A stretch of 64,000 bases of DNA, from positions 8,365,453 through 8,429,452 of the forward strand of contig JABACO010000010.1 of the NCBI GenBank assembly GCA_013339895.1. The letters run 5' to 3'. Position 1 is the stretch's first letter, and each line of letters begins with the position of its first letter. The notes under the pieces are model-generated. The model saw only the letters and a list, made by a program, of their open reading frames with translations, searched no databases and was not told the DNA's origin. Shown in pieces: positions 52,101 to 61,673 of this stretch. Source of the DNA: Ephydatia muelleri (Eukaryota; Porifera; Demospongiae; Spongillida; Spongillidae). Both the position numbers and the translations under genes were made by a program.

Positions 52101-52502
52101 AATAAATAATGCATTGAAAAACGAGGTAGACTTACAACTGACACCAAAACTGTTTTAAATGCACAGGGCACACATACACACTTGAAAACATCACAAATAA
52201 GCACACACATTACTCAGACCACAAGCACACTTACAAACAAAAATACTAGTACTGATCACTATGGTTACCCTTGACATCAGCCGCTGCAGAGCTTTCATTC
52301 GTTGTTCTGTGGAAATAAATGGCTGGTCCTGCACAATGACATCATCACGAATCCCTTTCGGATTTTGCGTACACAGAGACAGGATACGCTCTTCCAGGTC
52401 GATTGGATCCACTGCTTCAGCCGTTTCGCCTGTCGAACCTGACGCAGTGTCCTTCGGCTCCAACCTAGTGGTAACTTGCTTTGCAACACGCTCCAGTGCC
52501 AT
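37173..52502 (-). CDS. POLR3F: DNA-directed RNA polymerase III subunit RPC6
   Basis: Minus-strand exons: 52502-52269, 52098-52028, 51930-51603, 50491-50384, 48055-47885, 37250-37173. They join in frame to 329 aa (human about 316). RPC6 (yeast Rpc34) is part of the Pol III heterotrimer that helps open promoters for tRNA, 5S and U6 transcription in the nucleus. Winged-helix segments are recognisable: IDLEERILSLC, the GKIELLKQGTNLIYRL exon, and AVYQIIESAGSKGIWIRDI with LESKKLIKSVNSV. The signature VTGGAWYSDQDFESEFVEIL is intact. The C-terminus keeps the Cys set for the 4Fe-4S cluster, C300, C303, C309 and C320 (CGVCP...NQC...ANC), and ends KWLEF as in human. ATG 52502 is chosen; an upstream in-frame ATG at 52529 is possible. 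The last intron is about 10.6 kb and packed with mobile elements. Confidence 0.9.
37624..38350. mobile_element. Palindromic element in POLR3F last intron
   Basis: The left arm begins aacgttctatacgaaaatgg and the right arm ends with its complement. Arms of about 350 bp are highly similar reverse complements around a short spacer near 37990 (ttacgactggcttcggg). Inner blocks (ggttcaaaa, ccacatcttcaggtaggag, cacaccatta) are shared with the other palindromes. No coding frame. Confidence 0.85.
38351..39152. mobile_element. Second palindromic element, abutting the first
   Basis: Ends TGGGTCAGTTTCC and GGAAACTGACCCA. Arms of about 390 bp are near-identical reverse complements, centred near 38755 (actcgggagaatggaagcgg). 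It starts exactly where the previous palindrome stops. The YLDD retroelement begins about 70 bp beyond its right end. Confidence 0.85.
39222..40112 (+). CDS. DIRS/Ngaro-like retroelement ORF1 (Gag-like, SAP + SR-rich)
   Basis: An open frame of 296 codons. Residues ~1-40 (KELEKLTCEVRLGA and ATTGNKAALVERLYQHL) look like a SAP DNA-binding motif. The next ~60 are acidic and Ser/Pro-rich, followed by an SR-rich basic stretch with Arg and Ser runs. The last third (LQSWLEAWNIYLAIRIQTAP) resembles the Gag-like region of tyrosine-recombinase retroelements. The frame probably continues into 40072-40374 through a frameshift. It is GC-rich unlike the host introns, as expected of a younger insertion. It lies in the last intron of POLR3F, antisense to it. 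Confidence 0.7.
   Translation: MNRKELEKLTCEVRLGAAKLATTGNKAALVERLYQHLRDPSSETEPEREDVPDTTPESEDSSESSSGGATTEPDVEAEPLPPPEVEPRRRRKRKAHGLKRLRRSTSSSSGSSSDSSSSSTSSSDGSDHRRRKRSSRQHGKSRSKCHHRHRSSSSSGSSTDSPLISCVSTPARRIVKKIKRGEYTDFDKLLSPTDDAGPGQAVAPKKSRKAKRQVCDLQSWLEAWNIYLAIRIQTAPKTTLQLVKYQTIVCQLFSAYPAASALKYDRLFREAAARSKSTTLPMGRAEGGHPGLVRHP
40072..40374 (+). CDS. Retroelement Gag C-terminus with Cys/His zinc finger
   Basis: This frame overlaps the end of the previous one and ends CRRFNYRKCTKGAECRYVHK followed by CWGPGCGGDHPATACP. The first is a C-x7-C-x5-C-x3-H finger, the second a further Cys/His knuckle. Both are usual in the Gag of DIRS/Ngaro elements, where they bind the RNA. The overlap reflects a mutation-induced frameshift, or less likely a programmed one. 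Confidence 0.65.
   Translation: MLKEDILVWCVTHNPFRARQQVQTTSSTPRQGPAPAAGNASNQQGDRSVLTSTGQEICRRFNYRKCTKGAECRYVHKCWGPGCGGDHPATACPRTKPAPV
40400..41586 (+). pseudogene. Retroelement reverse transcriptase, frameshifted, fused to recombinase N-terminus
   Basis: The reading moves through three frames: KAWISWLLSGIDNGVSTGY and NGKWRVIMHLSAP, a shift near 40720, MAKIDLKAAFRMAP (motif A Asp), YYVDTCLPFGLRSAP (motif B), a shift near 40950, then IHYLDDFLLAGP (motif C, YLDD). After the thumb (LLSLIGKLSFAAKVVPSGR) the frame goes almost directly to ALALSTFNTYETDIRRYYDF, the helical N-terminus of the tyrosine recombinase. The RNase H that normally separates them appears deleted. Two frameshifts and that loss make it inactive. 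Confidence 0.75.
41596..42286 (+). pseudogene. Retroelement tyrosine recombinase, split by a frameshift
   Basis: The first frame (to 42036) contains MLGQMLSQLDRDHKPSHDRL and LGFFGLLRVSEF, which holds the first catalytic Arg. After a shift near 42040-42060 a second frame carries YNTHSLRIGAAT (the H-x-x-R box) and GRWRSEACKVYTR with the nucleophilic Tyr. This catalytic set defines DIRS/Ngaro/PAT-type elements, which insert through recombination of circular cDNA rather than by an integrase. All catalytic residues seem present but the frames are broken. Confidence 0.75.
42290..43265. other. Retroelement 3' flank and intron sequence
   Basis: No gene is seen. The first ~350 bp probably hold the retroelement's 3' terminal repeat region. 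A small stem accattgccagcgtaatggt lies at 42452-42471. Split direct repeats were looked for by eye and not found. Confidence 0.3.
43270..43650 (-). pseudogene. LINE fragment (endonuclease-RT linker region)
   Basis: The minus strand reads LKDDGTLAVNDSAKCELLNHYFASF, matching the usual linker of CR1/Jockey-like LINEs in which a short D-G-x-L...D...K...LN-x-F/Y-F motif precedes the RT. Upstream, SKKKKRINRC and VISVYALRKLDVAN fit the Lys-rich helix before it. No complete RT follows and stops are present. Confidence 0.5.
43660..47285. mobile_element. 3.6-kb palindromic element with central minisatellite
   Basis: Arms 43660-44510 and about 45570-47285 are diverged inverted repeats. Pairs include attctaattgggacggaatc / gattccatcccaattagaac, gtacgttttagaacat / atgttctaaaacgtac, cacgtagaaagtgtcatgtg / cgtatgacactttctacgtg, and gaatggtgcattc / gaatgcatcattc. 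The right arm has an insertion around 45790-46600. The unpaired centre is a 30-bp tandem repeat. No transposase is recognised. It lies in the last intron of POLR3F. Confidence 0.75.
44568..45455. repeat. 30-bp minisatellite, about 29 copies
   Basis: The unit gatgaggtcgccgtagaggg plus ggcatgcgat is repeated almost exactly, with an a/g variant in the gcRatgat part and some 31-base units (ggggagcatgc). The plus-strand frame reads (D/N)DEVAVEGAC. Three minus-strand frames are also open across long parts. Multi-frame openness follows from a unit length divisible by three, so coding is not implied. Confidence 0.95.
48611..48721. repeat. (CATA)n tetranucleotide microsatellite
   Basis: About 110 bp of uninterrupted catacata in POLR3F intron 4. 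It adjoins the 3' side of the retroelement fragment to its right, read on the minus strand. Confidence 0.95.
48753..49103 (-). pseudogene. Retroelement C-terminal (RLE-like) domain fragment
   Basis: The minus-strand frame reads SPLNPTFISEAGRTAGSAAV, then ELRKHSANDAKCSELGWTCI, PLVAESYGAWGSEAVQAFSR and KVVCSLYGRLNLTLVRANAR. This is the extreme C-terminus of the same retroelement family as 3260-3687. Only the 3' end is present, as with 5'-truncated insertions made by target-primed reverse transcription. It lies in POLR3F intron 4, in the same strand sense as the gene. Confidence 0.65.
50198..50295. repeat. 21-bp tandem repeat, about 4.5 copies
   Basis: The unit aataaatccccaaagacaatt is repeated with ccc to tcc changes in the later copies, in POLR3F intron 4. 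Confidence 0.85.
50765..51005 (+). pseudogene. Possible LINE 3'-end fragment
   Basis: The frame reads FQTSRIPHLSYPDHVRNIRF, then LSLECVHERV and NIIYKLVNF. This resembles the last conserved block of CR1/L2-type ORF2 proteins (LSYxxRLxxLxLxSLExRR...YKI). It is short and diverged. It lies in POLR3F intron 3, antisense. Confidence 0.35.
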
Positions 52503-52599
52503 CACGCAATAAGCGCTTATTAGAATCACTTCGATATTATTGTTGTTGTTTTTTTATTACCTCATGCCCAGACCTAATTACGTAGCTATAGTCACATGA

Positions 52600-53860
52600 T
52601 TGAACAAATCACTTTTTTTTTATCTTTTAGCTCAAATTTAATGATAAAAGTATAAAATGGGTACAAAGAAAGAATGCAATAAACAGAAACTGAGGAAACC
52701 TTGGCTTCTGCAACGGCCAGATCAATTGCACTGATTCTGAATGCTCGCCCCTGTGATGATTGTGAACCCCGTAAGCACATGATTGAAGAGTGCAGGAGAG
52801 AGAAACTAAGACAGCATCTTATCCAGGCAATAGTTGCGCCGTAAAGTTGCTCTTGCTTGGTAGATAGAAGAGAGGCAAGTCTCTTGTATGTTTGGAAGCA
52901 CACTTCCCCATTCCTCCTGATGTGGAAAATACTAAGGAGCCATGTTCTACTTCCCGTACACGTTGGTCATAAGACCTCTGCTTTTGGCATTCATGAAGGC
53001 GATATGCTGATGGTAACTGCAGGAGCTGATAGGAGGGAGCATTTGGGTGGAAAACACGTTACATCAAAAAATGCCCAATGGTGACGATCACCCCAAAAAC
53101 CTTTGTGCGCTCACATCAAGGCGAGCACCATCTTCTGAATTTGAAGTGGCATGTGACAGCTGTTCTCCAGTTAAAGCTTGCAATGGTGGTTCTATACACA
53201 CATTGGGACAAACCTCGGTCAACAGGTTAGCTGTCAAGTCCCTCAGATCGTTGTGGCGCACAGATGGAAAACCACCTATCGGGCAGGTGAGTGCATGATC
53301 TGTGGTGAAAGAACTTCCGCAGACACAGTGGCTTGGTAGGTTTGGTGGTTGTCAATTGTAGCGAAGACACATGGCATCGTGGAAAGCACCCTTGTGGAGT
53401 GCAAAACCATGATCACTGATCGGCAGGACTGAAAGCCAAGATGAGGCACCTTTGTTACTATTGAGATCCATAGATCGCACATGGGCAGGAGGCAGGATAG
53501 CTTTGAGTCGCACAAGTTCAGATGAGTGTAATTGTTGTCTCAGTGAGTGGACTGTTGCCTTGGCAGGTGGAGTGAGGAAGGTCCATGCACTGTAACAATA
53601 TACAGGAGATGAGAGGGGGTGTTATGTTTACAGATGAGGAGTATTCAAAAGAAGCTGATGCAGTGGGGTTAGGTAGGGCAAGACCACCAAGGCGTGCTGG
53701 AAGAGCGAAAAGGTCCCTCTCAGTATCACTGATGCTGTCACGTCGTGTGATGGAGGGAATGAAATGGAGCCTGATTGCATCCTCAAGTGGCTGGAGGAGT
53801 GACGATATGTCCAGTATGGTGCGAAGGAAGAAAGTCCAAAGCCCAGACACACCATGAACA
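52600..53860 (-). pseudogene. Retroelement relic with RLE-type nuclease region
   Basis: It lies between POLR3F and HINT1. Minus-strand reading from the right gives RT thumb and post-RT blocks DAIRLHFIPSITRRDSIS, RDLFALPARLGGLALPNPT and FEYSSSVNITPPLISCI. Next come HALTCPIGGFPSVRHNDLRD, LTANLLTEVCPNVCIEPPLQ and SEDGARLDVSAQRF with a GIFDVTCF block, and finally VCFQTYKRLASLLSTKQEQLY and IAWIRCCLSFSLLHSSIMCL. The RHN-x-x-RD, GARLD and FDV blocks fit a PD-(D/E)XK endonuclease. Stops and frame changes show decay. It is a different subfamily from the GWxCIPL fragments. Confidence 0.65.
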
Positions 53861-54097
53861 AAAGCACAGTAGGTAGCAGGAGGTTGTCAATGTCATTAAT
53901 AGGTAGATAATACAAAACCAAGAGAAATATTTACTCAGTACAATATAGGCGATCACTGATCAGTGTGATTCGTAGTAGCATTTGTCCGCACCAATTGCAG
54001 ATGAGTCTGCACTTTGCCTTATCCCTTGCATCCTACTTGTTATTAAAATTAGTTAATGCAATATCGTCGCGTCGGTTTATTGTAAGCTGAGGGCAAA

Positions 54098-54748
<651 letters not shown>

Positions 54749-54920
54749 GACTTTATAGTAATGACCGCTGGATGATTGATTTTTTTTTTGCAATTTTGTC
54801 GTGCTTATTTGTTATTTTGTCCATAAATAGTTTGCTTTGGTTAGGTCCCCAGTCCAACATGTTGATACTAGGTAAACCCGTTCGTGTCAGATGACTCCGT
54901 ACAGTTGATTGAGTTCCTTG

Positions 54921-56705
54921 ATGGAGTTTTCTTCAGAGAATTATAACACGCTTTTGAAGATAGTGGTTGTAGGCGACTCGGATGTGGGCAAAACCACTCT
55001 ACTCGGTCGATTGGCGAGCGGGGCGTTTAGAGCGAACCTAACTTCGACTGTAGGTAAGGTGGCCCTCGCGCGCGTTGTATTGCTAAACGTCAACTCGGGG
55101 CTTGCGCAGGTATCGACTACATGACCCACACTGTAGCAGCACGTGGCAAAAGCGTGAAGTTGCAGATCTGGTTTGTACTTTCATAGGAAGTGTGCTAGTT
55201 AAGCCTTCTGTCACGTGTCTTTTTCCGTCCGCATATGTAGGGACACAGCTGGTCAGGAGAGATACAGAGCGCTCACGAACGCCTACTTCAGAGGAGCGTC
55301 CGTGAGTTTGTGCGATGACGTATTGTAACGATCTGAAGCGAGATTCGTTTTGAACGCGCACATGGGTGTGGTTAAAGGTATAATTCAAACACGCGTGTCC
55401 CCTCACCGTCCCCCCCCCCCCCCCACACACACACACACACGCACGCAATTCTGTTGTCATGCTGTTTTCAAATGGGACGTTTAAGTACAATCAAGAGATA
55501 CTATCTCTGGTACAATTAATGACTGGTTAATTCCATGTCATCTGTCAATCCAATTTCTTGTTCTGTAACATGAAAATTATAATTCAGGCATCATTAAATG
55601 GCACACTGGTGCGTGTGACCACCCGCAACACACATTCTGTTCTATAGAATTGCAAGTGGGTGTAGCCCTTTGCCCCTTCTACCTGACCTCTCCATTTGGT
55701 GGTATTACCCACTAGAGCCAATAATGCACATCATCACATACTCTGAAGCAAACAAAGCCACTGTCATGCGCAGTAGATGGGGGGGGAAGGGGGGGGGGAG
55801 GTGCATATTACATCATACCTCACCAACAGTAGCACTGTATATGTAGCGCTAAAGCTGTTCCAATACGTGTCACACTTTGTGCAGGGAGCTGTACTCATGT
55901 ATGACATCACCAATAAGAGAAGCTTTGATGATGTCCAGGAGTGGATGCTAAACATGTCTTTTGTATGTTCTGCCCCTTCTCAACTTAGCACTTTCTTACT
56001 TCTTTTTTTTCTGCCACACCAAATAGCATGGCTCTTCCAAAATCAAGGCTGTGCTAGTAGGACATAAGAGTGACTTAGAAGATCTAAGAGTGATCACTAC
56101 GCAAGAAGGCCAGCTGGTACGTCCACATGGAGTTAAATATTTCCAAGGTTATATTGCCCAATATTTTCAGCTCGCAAGCACTTGCAACATTCCCTTCTTT
56201 GAGGCTAGCTCGAAAACTGGATCAAATTGTGTACAGGTATTACACACATCTTGCTAAGCGAAGAGTGATAGAAGATGTGCACCATCCTTAATATCTCTGC
56301 AACCCTGGTTGCTGACACCCCCATCACCCACACCCCTTCATATAATCTAAATCTAATTGACCACACTCCACCCTCAACTTATTGATAAGCTGTAAACCAC
56401 AGCAGTCTATTGGCCTTTCTTAAGATGTCTGGACTAATGAAGACTTGCAATGCTGTGACTTTCATGTTGAGATCATGCCTAGATCAAGAATAAGTTGTAG
56501 TTTCTCTTAACCCTCTTTTATGTTATTATTGTAGATATTTAACAAACTGACAGAGACCATTCTCGATGATGAGGTGAGTTTGCATCATGTGCTTGATGTG
56601 TACAATGAGTTTAGAAATGCCTTCAATCAGACAAGCTGCAATGTGTCTACCTCAGTCCCGCTCTCCTCTGAAGACAGGGTAACGAACAAAAGTAGATGCT
56701 GTTGA
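54921..56705 (+). CDS. Rab-like small GTPase A (atypical nucleotide motifs)
   Basis: Exons 54921-55053, 55110-55170, 55241-55301, 55885-55962, 56027-56116, 56171-56236 and 56535-56705, about 219 aa. A 57-bp in-frame intron at 56574-56630 may be removed, giving 200 aa. Rabs cycle between GDP and GTP to direct vesicle traffic. Seen: P-loop GDSDVGKT (18-25), WDTAGQERYRALTNAYFRGA, VLMYDITNKRSFDDV, G4 as GHKSDL instead of NKxD, G5 as EASSKTG, and a C-terminal Cys-Cys (KSRCC) for geranylgeranylation. The fourth P-loop residue is Asp where Rabs normally have Gly (the position of Ras Gly13). HKxD occurs in Rab39-like proteins, but orthology is not settled. It is followed 138 bp later by paralogue B with the same intron positions. 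ATG 54921 is the first in-frame Met. Confidence 0.85.
55409..55444. repeat. Poly(C)-(CA)n tract in GTPase A intron 3
   Basis: About 15 C followed by cacacacac. Simple sequence only. Confidence 0.9.
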
Positions 56706-56843
56706 TCCTGGCACGCACGTTACGTCATCATCATCATTCACTTTTTAATTCAATTAGAATGTGGGGTTTATTTTTTTTTTTGCGGTGGGGGCGGGGTATC
56801 GCACGTGCGCACTGTTGTGTCGGTCACCCAAAGCTGTTGTCCC

Positions 56844-59666
56844 ATGGACAAGGTGATGAACTCGATGAAGCGCTACAGCGCAGTGTATAAGATTCTAGTT
56901 ATAGGCGATAGCGGTGTAGGGAAAACTGCACTGCTCATGCGACTCTGTGAGGAACGCTACGAATCCATCACAAAATACACTATCGGTAAGCCTCATGCCA
57001 TGCCATGTGCCGTCTTTTCTTTCTTAGTGTGGCCACACTAATCTCGCGACGACGCTGTATGCTTCAAGACGTTAAGTTGTAAGGGTGTCTCAAAGCTCAA
57101 AAAATAATAGCGTAGAGAATGGCCGGCAACCGCACTTTCTACACAATACATAGTCTCAAAGAAAACAAATATTTCAAAACAGGATAAAAAACCATCCTTC
57201 TGGGTTGTCTTAGGATGCAGTAAGTATAGTTAACTACGTTCCTTTTAAATAATAACACATGATGCCCCACGCTACCCACGCTATCGCGCACTTCCTAATC
57301 TGCTGGGTACTGTAATCAACTTCAGAAGGTAAAATGGGCCCCCGCAACGTTGAGAACAGCTGCTAATAGGATGTAGCCTTCCTGTCAATATTAGAACCAA
57401 GTGCAATCTTGATTTAAGTTTAGACCCTACTGTGTAGTTCAGCCGTGATTTGATTTTTTTTTTTTTGTTTTTGACTTAGTATGTGGGAGTACCTGCCTAT
57501 ACAGGGAAGGTGAAGGAATGTCACGGAGGGAGAAAGATTTTTGAGAAGGATAATGAAATGAACTGCCCACAAAAATACTGTGATACAGCCTAGTATAAGG
57601 GCAGTATTGAAACTGAAGAGGGCAAATAGTGTGTAGGATGTATGATATTTTGAGGCAAGTGTATGCTTGGTAATCTGGTTTATGCAAACAGGTGTTGATT
57701 ATATGACAAAGGTGGTCATTGTGGACAACAAGAGCATTAAGCTCCAAATATGGTGAGCTTTGACACACATTTTCTGTGTACCATTTCACTACGCCATCTC
57801 CCAGGGATACTGCTGGTCAGGAAAGGTTCAAAACCCTTACAAATGTATATTTCCGTGGTGCTGCAGTAAGTAGCAATAGATGCTTTATTTTCCAAATAAT
57901 GTTATTATTTTAATATTTTATTTACTATGGTTTATAGGTACGAATTTTGTTATTAATAATAATACATTAAAATTAGAGCACACAAAATGATCCCAAGTGT
58001 GTCGAGTTGGGCTGGCAATGTATACCATTGGCAGTGGAGAGCTATGGGGCCTGGGGACCAGAGGCATTGAGGGCCTTCTCACAGGTGGCTACTCAGTTAG
58101 CCATTCGTGGTAATACCCCAAAGTCCAATGTAGTAGCAGAGCTATATGGCCGCTTATGGGTTAGAGGTAACGCTTGATCAATCCTGGTCCGCTCCTATCC
58201 CCAAACACCCCAACAAGAAAATGAACTGTTCACGTAGTTGTTTTGTATGTCTGTGTGCATTTGTGTGTTTGTTGTCAACTTGTTTATGTTAATGTCGGTG
58301 CTGTACACACGATTATTAATTAAATTATTGGTTACATTGAATAATCACTATGTACATTAAGCGTTCAGGCATTACAAAATGTACACTTTAAATATTTTGG
58401 TGTTCAATGTTAGTTGACTCATTAACCTGTGGCTGTGTTTTATTGACTATTCTATCAGGGTGCCATTGTGGTGTATGATGTCACAAATCGAGAGAGTTTT
58501 GAGAATGTTCAGAGCTGGATGAAAAACATATCATCAGTTGAGTTCTCTCCTGTCATATGATGTAATTTACAACTTAATGCTCTAATGCATTTGGTAGCAA
58601 GGACCACAGATTAAAGTGGTGCTCATTGCCCATAAGAATGATTTGGACTACGAGAGACGTGTTACATCTGAGGAAGGTGTTGAGGTATTTCTCTCATTAT
58701 CATTGCGTTGTTATGTGCTTGGTGCTTTTAACACATTCTTGCCACTGACTGTCAGACTATGTGTCATTTTACTTTGTTGTGATTTGCGTCCTTTGCTTTT
58801 TAATTAGTGTTTATTTTATACTACCAGCCAAATAGATTTGGGGGACAGATGTCTAGTCCTTATACATTTTTTGCATTTGTCAAACGGCGTTGTTGATTGA
58901 AGTGTACGATACTGTTGTACTCTTGTGATTGATGTGGCACACCCATGCAGGCATTATGCTGACAAAGGAATTTATAGAGCTCTGCACGAGTTGGAGTGTA
59001 CGATATATGTGACATTTTTAGTAGGAAACTGGCACCAATTGCTACATTAAAAAATGTTTGAAGCATGCTATAAAGAATCATTTTGGCTAGCTGAGGTTTT
59101 TCCAGCCCCTTTGTACCCTTCAAGCATGGTTAAAATCCAATAGTGTACACATTTTGACTTTTGTGTCCTACCCTTTTCAAGATTCATGCAGCTCGTATTA
59201 TACAAATCATAATGTTGATTCAACTCAGAGGCTTATAACGACAATCCATAACTTTGTATACATGTTTGTGTCTGCAATCTGTTTTCTAAGATATTATGAA
59301 AATAAAATAACCACTTGATAACCTAACCCTAACCCTAACCTAAACTACTTGATAAATAATAATAATCTCTCATGTGATCAGCGTTTACAGGAAACGCTCT
59401 GCATCAATTCAAATACCAGTATTACTGAGATACATGTAGTTTGAAACAGATACAGAATGCCAATATCATCACATGTGTATGATCCAAGGCAATATGCAAG
59501 CCATACTCTGCATGACGCCATCCATGTACATTATCTGTATTGTCATCGCTCACAGCTTGCACGCCACTATCAATGCCCATTCTTCGAGGCTAGCTCGAAG
59601 ACAGGAATAAACTGCACAGAGGTGAGAAAGTATTGTTGTATAGTCATTCAGCAGCCATAATTTACT

Positions 59667-59723
<57 letters not shown>

Positions 59724-59914
59724 TTTTCATCAGGCCTTCACCGTACTGGTAAAGAACATTATAGCAAGTGCACAATTTGTGAGTGCAATTGAAGTGTCAC
59801 ATTTGTGAAATTGACATTTTCTTCTCACAGGACGGCAATGAGTCACCAGACATGGTTTTAGGCAGCTCTGTGGGCTCTATGGGCAATACAAAAAAGAGGA
59901 CCTGCTGTTCTTGA
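56844..59914 (+). CDS. Rab-like small GTPase B, tandem paralogue
   Basis: Exons 56844-56985, 57692-57752, 57805-57865, 58459-58536, 58598-58684, 59556-59621, 59734-59778 and 59831-59914 encode 207 aa. P-loop GDSGVGKT (21-28) is canonical. Others are TIGVDYMTKVV at switch I and beta2, WDTAGQERFKTLTNVYFRGA, IVVYDVTNRESFENV, G4 AHKNDL, G5 EASSKTG, and a tail ending KKRTCCS that can be prenylated. Exons 2, 3, 4 and 6 have exactly the same lengths as in the upstream paralogue (61, 61, 78, 66 nt), showing local duplication. Intron 3 holds a retroelement fragment, intron 5 a telomere-like tract and intron 6 a long (TG)n just before the acceptor. Membrane traffic is expected. The Rab subgroup is uncertain, with Rab39-like HKxD. 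Confidence 0.87.
57975..58200 (+). pseudogene. Retroelement C-terminal fragment in GTPase B intron 3
   Basis: The plus frame reads CVELGWQCIPLAVESYGAWG, then PEALRAFSQVATQLAIRGNT and NVVAELYGRL. It is clearly homologous to the end of 48753-49103 (-) and to 3260-3687. Only the last ~70 codons remain, so it is strongly 5'-truncated. Confidence 0.65.
59320..59346. repeat. Short interstitial telomere-like repeat
   Basis: ctaaccctaaccctaacc with one imperfect flanking unit on each side, that is about four (CCCTAA) units, in GTPase B intron 5. It is the metazoan telomere motif at an internal site. Confidence 0.8.
59664..59722. repeat. (TG)n microsatellite before a splice acceptor
   Basis: About 58 bp of TG ending 12 bp before the AG at 59732-59733. 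UG-rich tracts next to acceptors can change exon inclusion in vertebrates. An effect here is inference. Confidence 0.9.
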
Positions 59915-59954
59915 TATCGTGGCAAATTTTTTCAAATCCTCAGTGTGTGTTTTC

Positions 59955-60290
59955 ATTTCATGTCTATCCGTCTAAAGCGTGTGCAATTATCAGAACACTT
60001 TACGGCTCATTGTATTTATAATGTGCAAAGAAAACATTTATTAGGTTTTATAAGAAGCATGTCGCCACACGCCTAAAATACTCTTCTCACGCCCACGTAC
60101 CTACAAAATTTATGCAACGTGCGTCTCCATGTCTATCCGTAAGCGTACCGTGTGCAATAACACCTTACGACTAATTGTACTTATAATTGTGCAAAGAAAA
60201 CACTCATTAGGTTTCATAAGAGCCAAGCATGTCATCAATCATCAGAAACACTGTACTTCTGACCAGGAGTCTTCGCACGCCCACGTCAAG
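59955..60290. repeat. Tandem pair of ~160-bp repeats downstream of GTPase B
   Basis: 59958-60108 and 60128-60290 are direct copies. Both start catgtctatccgt and share tgtgcaat, gtgcaaagaaaaca, attaggttt(t/c)ataaga and cacgcccacgt. The second copy has a ~25-bp insertion. Non-coding. Confidence 0.7.
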
Positions 60291-60299
60291 CAAGGCCAT

Positions 60300-60845
60300 C
60301 TCTGCCTACAGGCTTTGCCAGAAAGCACACGTGCACATCTTTTTGCGTGTTGTAGACAAAAAAATAAATAATAATAATGCTTTTTCGTTTGTTATTTCTT
60401 CGCTCGACTGAGAGATCTGTAAATGCAACGAGGGTAATTCAGTCGTCATCATGACGGGGCACGTGAAGTATCTTTTCTAGTAGCCTCGTTCGTCTACTTA
60501 TTAATATCTATTGTGTCCTTAGTAGTCCGTGTGTGCCTACACGTTGTCCGGCTGACACCATTAACAGGAACTCTGCCGCCCCCTATCACAAAGGTGTTGG
60601 CATCGTAATCCTTTGGCATTGGCAATGCGTTTGAGACAAGTACGTCAAATGAGTTTTCAGATGACTGCTAAACAGGTAAGCTCGCATGGCTAGAATACTC
60701 CAGCCAGAATACTTAAATGAGGTTATGCATGTGATGTGAGCAAAGGCGATCATTTATTTAATAATATATGTGTTTCGCCTGGCAACTATAATAGAGTCTC
60801 TTACACTTTGCCCCAGTACCGCTGAATGAGCATCTTCGTCTATCT
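60300..60845 (+). other. Presumed promoter/5'UTR of the beta-trefoil gene
   Basis: No open exon is recognised. A possible 5'UTR splice donor (aaacag/GTAAGC) lies at about 60675. Otherwise nothing specific is seen. Confidence 0.25.
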
Positions 60846-61395
60846 ATGCAGACACTTGGGATGTCAACTCTGGCTGTTTATGCTTGCCTCGCTGCGCTTC
60901 TCTCTTGTTCTGGGGCGCCTCCCGTTGCCCCAAACTTCGCGCTGTTGAGCTTCGAATCAGGACGGTACCTCAGTGTCACTTCGGACAGAAGAGTCAATTG
61001 TCGGGGCGCAGATCCCCCAACTAGTGAGTTCGATATTGTGAGCGTGTTGTGAATAAGTCTAACTCATAGATGGTTTCTTGTGTATAGAGAAGGCAACTCG
61101 CTTCTACCTATCATTCTACCCAAGTAGCGCGTACTTCTCATTTAGAAGTGTGAAGTTTGATGGAGAATTCATCATAATTTCTAACACTGGAAACACATCA
61201 GTTGGCCTACCTGGTGGAAACAGAACTGCGAGCTTTGAAGGCATTAATACCAATAGTTACACATCTCATGTCGCGTTCCGAGCCAGCAACAGCTGCTATC
61301 TCGCATTTGACGCAGATGGCAATTCGATAAATTCGTGCGTGGTCCATGCCAACGATACAAAAACTTGGTTTAACTTTGTGCAGCCTCCTGACTAA
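60846..61395 (+). CDS. Secreted beta-trefoil-like protein (FGF/IL-1 fold candidate)
   Basis: Exons 60846-61023 and 61088-61395 encode 161 aa. Residues 1 to about 23 look like a signal peptide (MQTLGMSTLAVYACLAALLS). The mature part has three strand-turn repeats as in a beta-trefoil: FALLSFESGRYLSVTSDRRV, then VKFDGEFIIISNTGNTSVGL, then NSYTSHVAFRASNSCYLAFD followed by ADGN and TWFNF. The YLAFDxDGN and late NxYTS blocks resemble FGF and IL-1 family proteins, but no family-defining heparin-binding loop is obvious. It has a possible N-glycosylation site in each of NTS, NRT and NDT. A secreted ligand is the attractive reading; a lectin-like or fascin-like trefoil is the alternative. It lies between the Rab pair and ALG13 on the same strand. 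Confidence 0.6.
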
Positions 61396-61673
61396 ATGTA
61401 GAGCGAATGCGTATCGCCTCATTTCCATTTCTCGTTCACATCAATGAATCATATCATAAAGCGAAGCTCTGAAGACACAAAAAAACGAGAAGGTTTTGCA
61501 GTAATTCTTGTTGTGCTTTGCTTGTTTGTTGTTTTTGTTCTGCTTGTTTGTTTGCAAAGTTGTTATATTAATAATAGGATAATATATTTAAAAATTTGAG
61601 ACACTACAAATCTCAATTGGTGTCAAAAAAAAGAAAAACACTGCCCCACCCACTTTAACATTAACCCCGAATG

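Noticed and set aside
53585..53857. Plus-strand 90-codon frame
   Set aside because: Antisense shadow of the retroelement blocks read on the minus strand.
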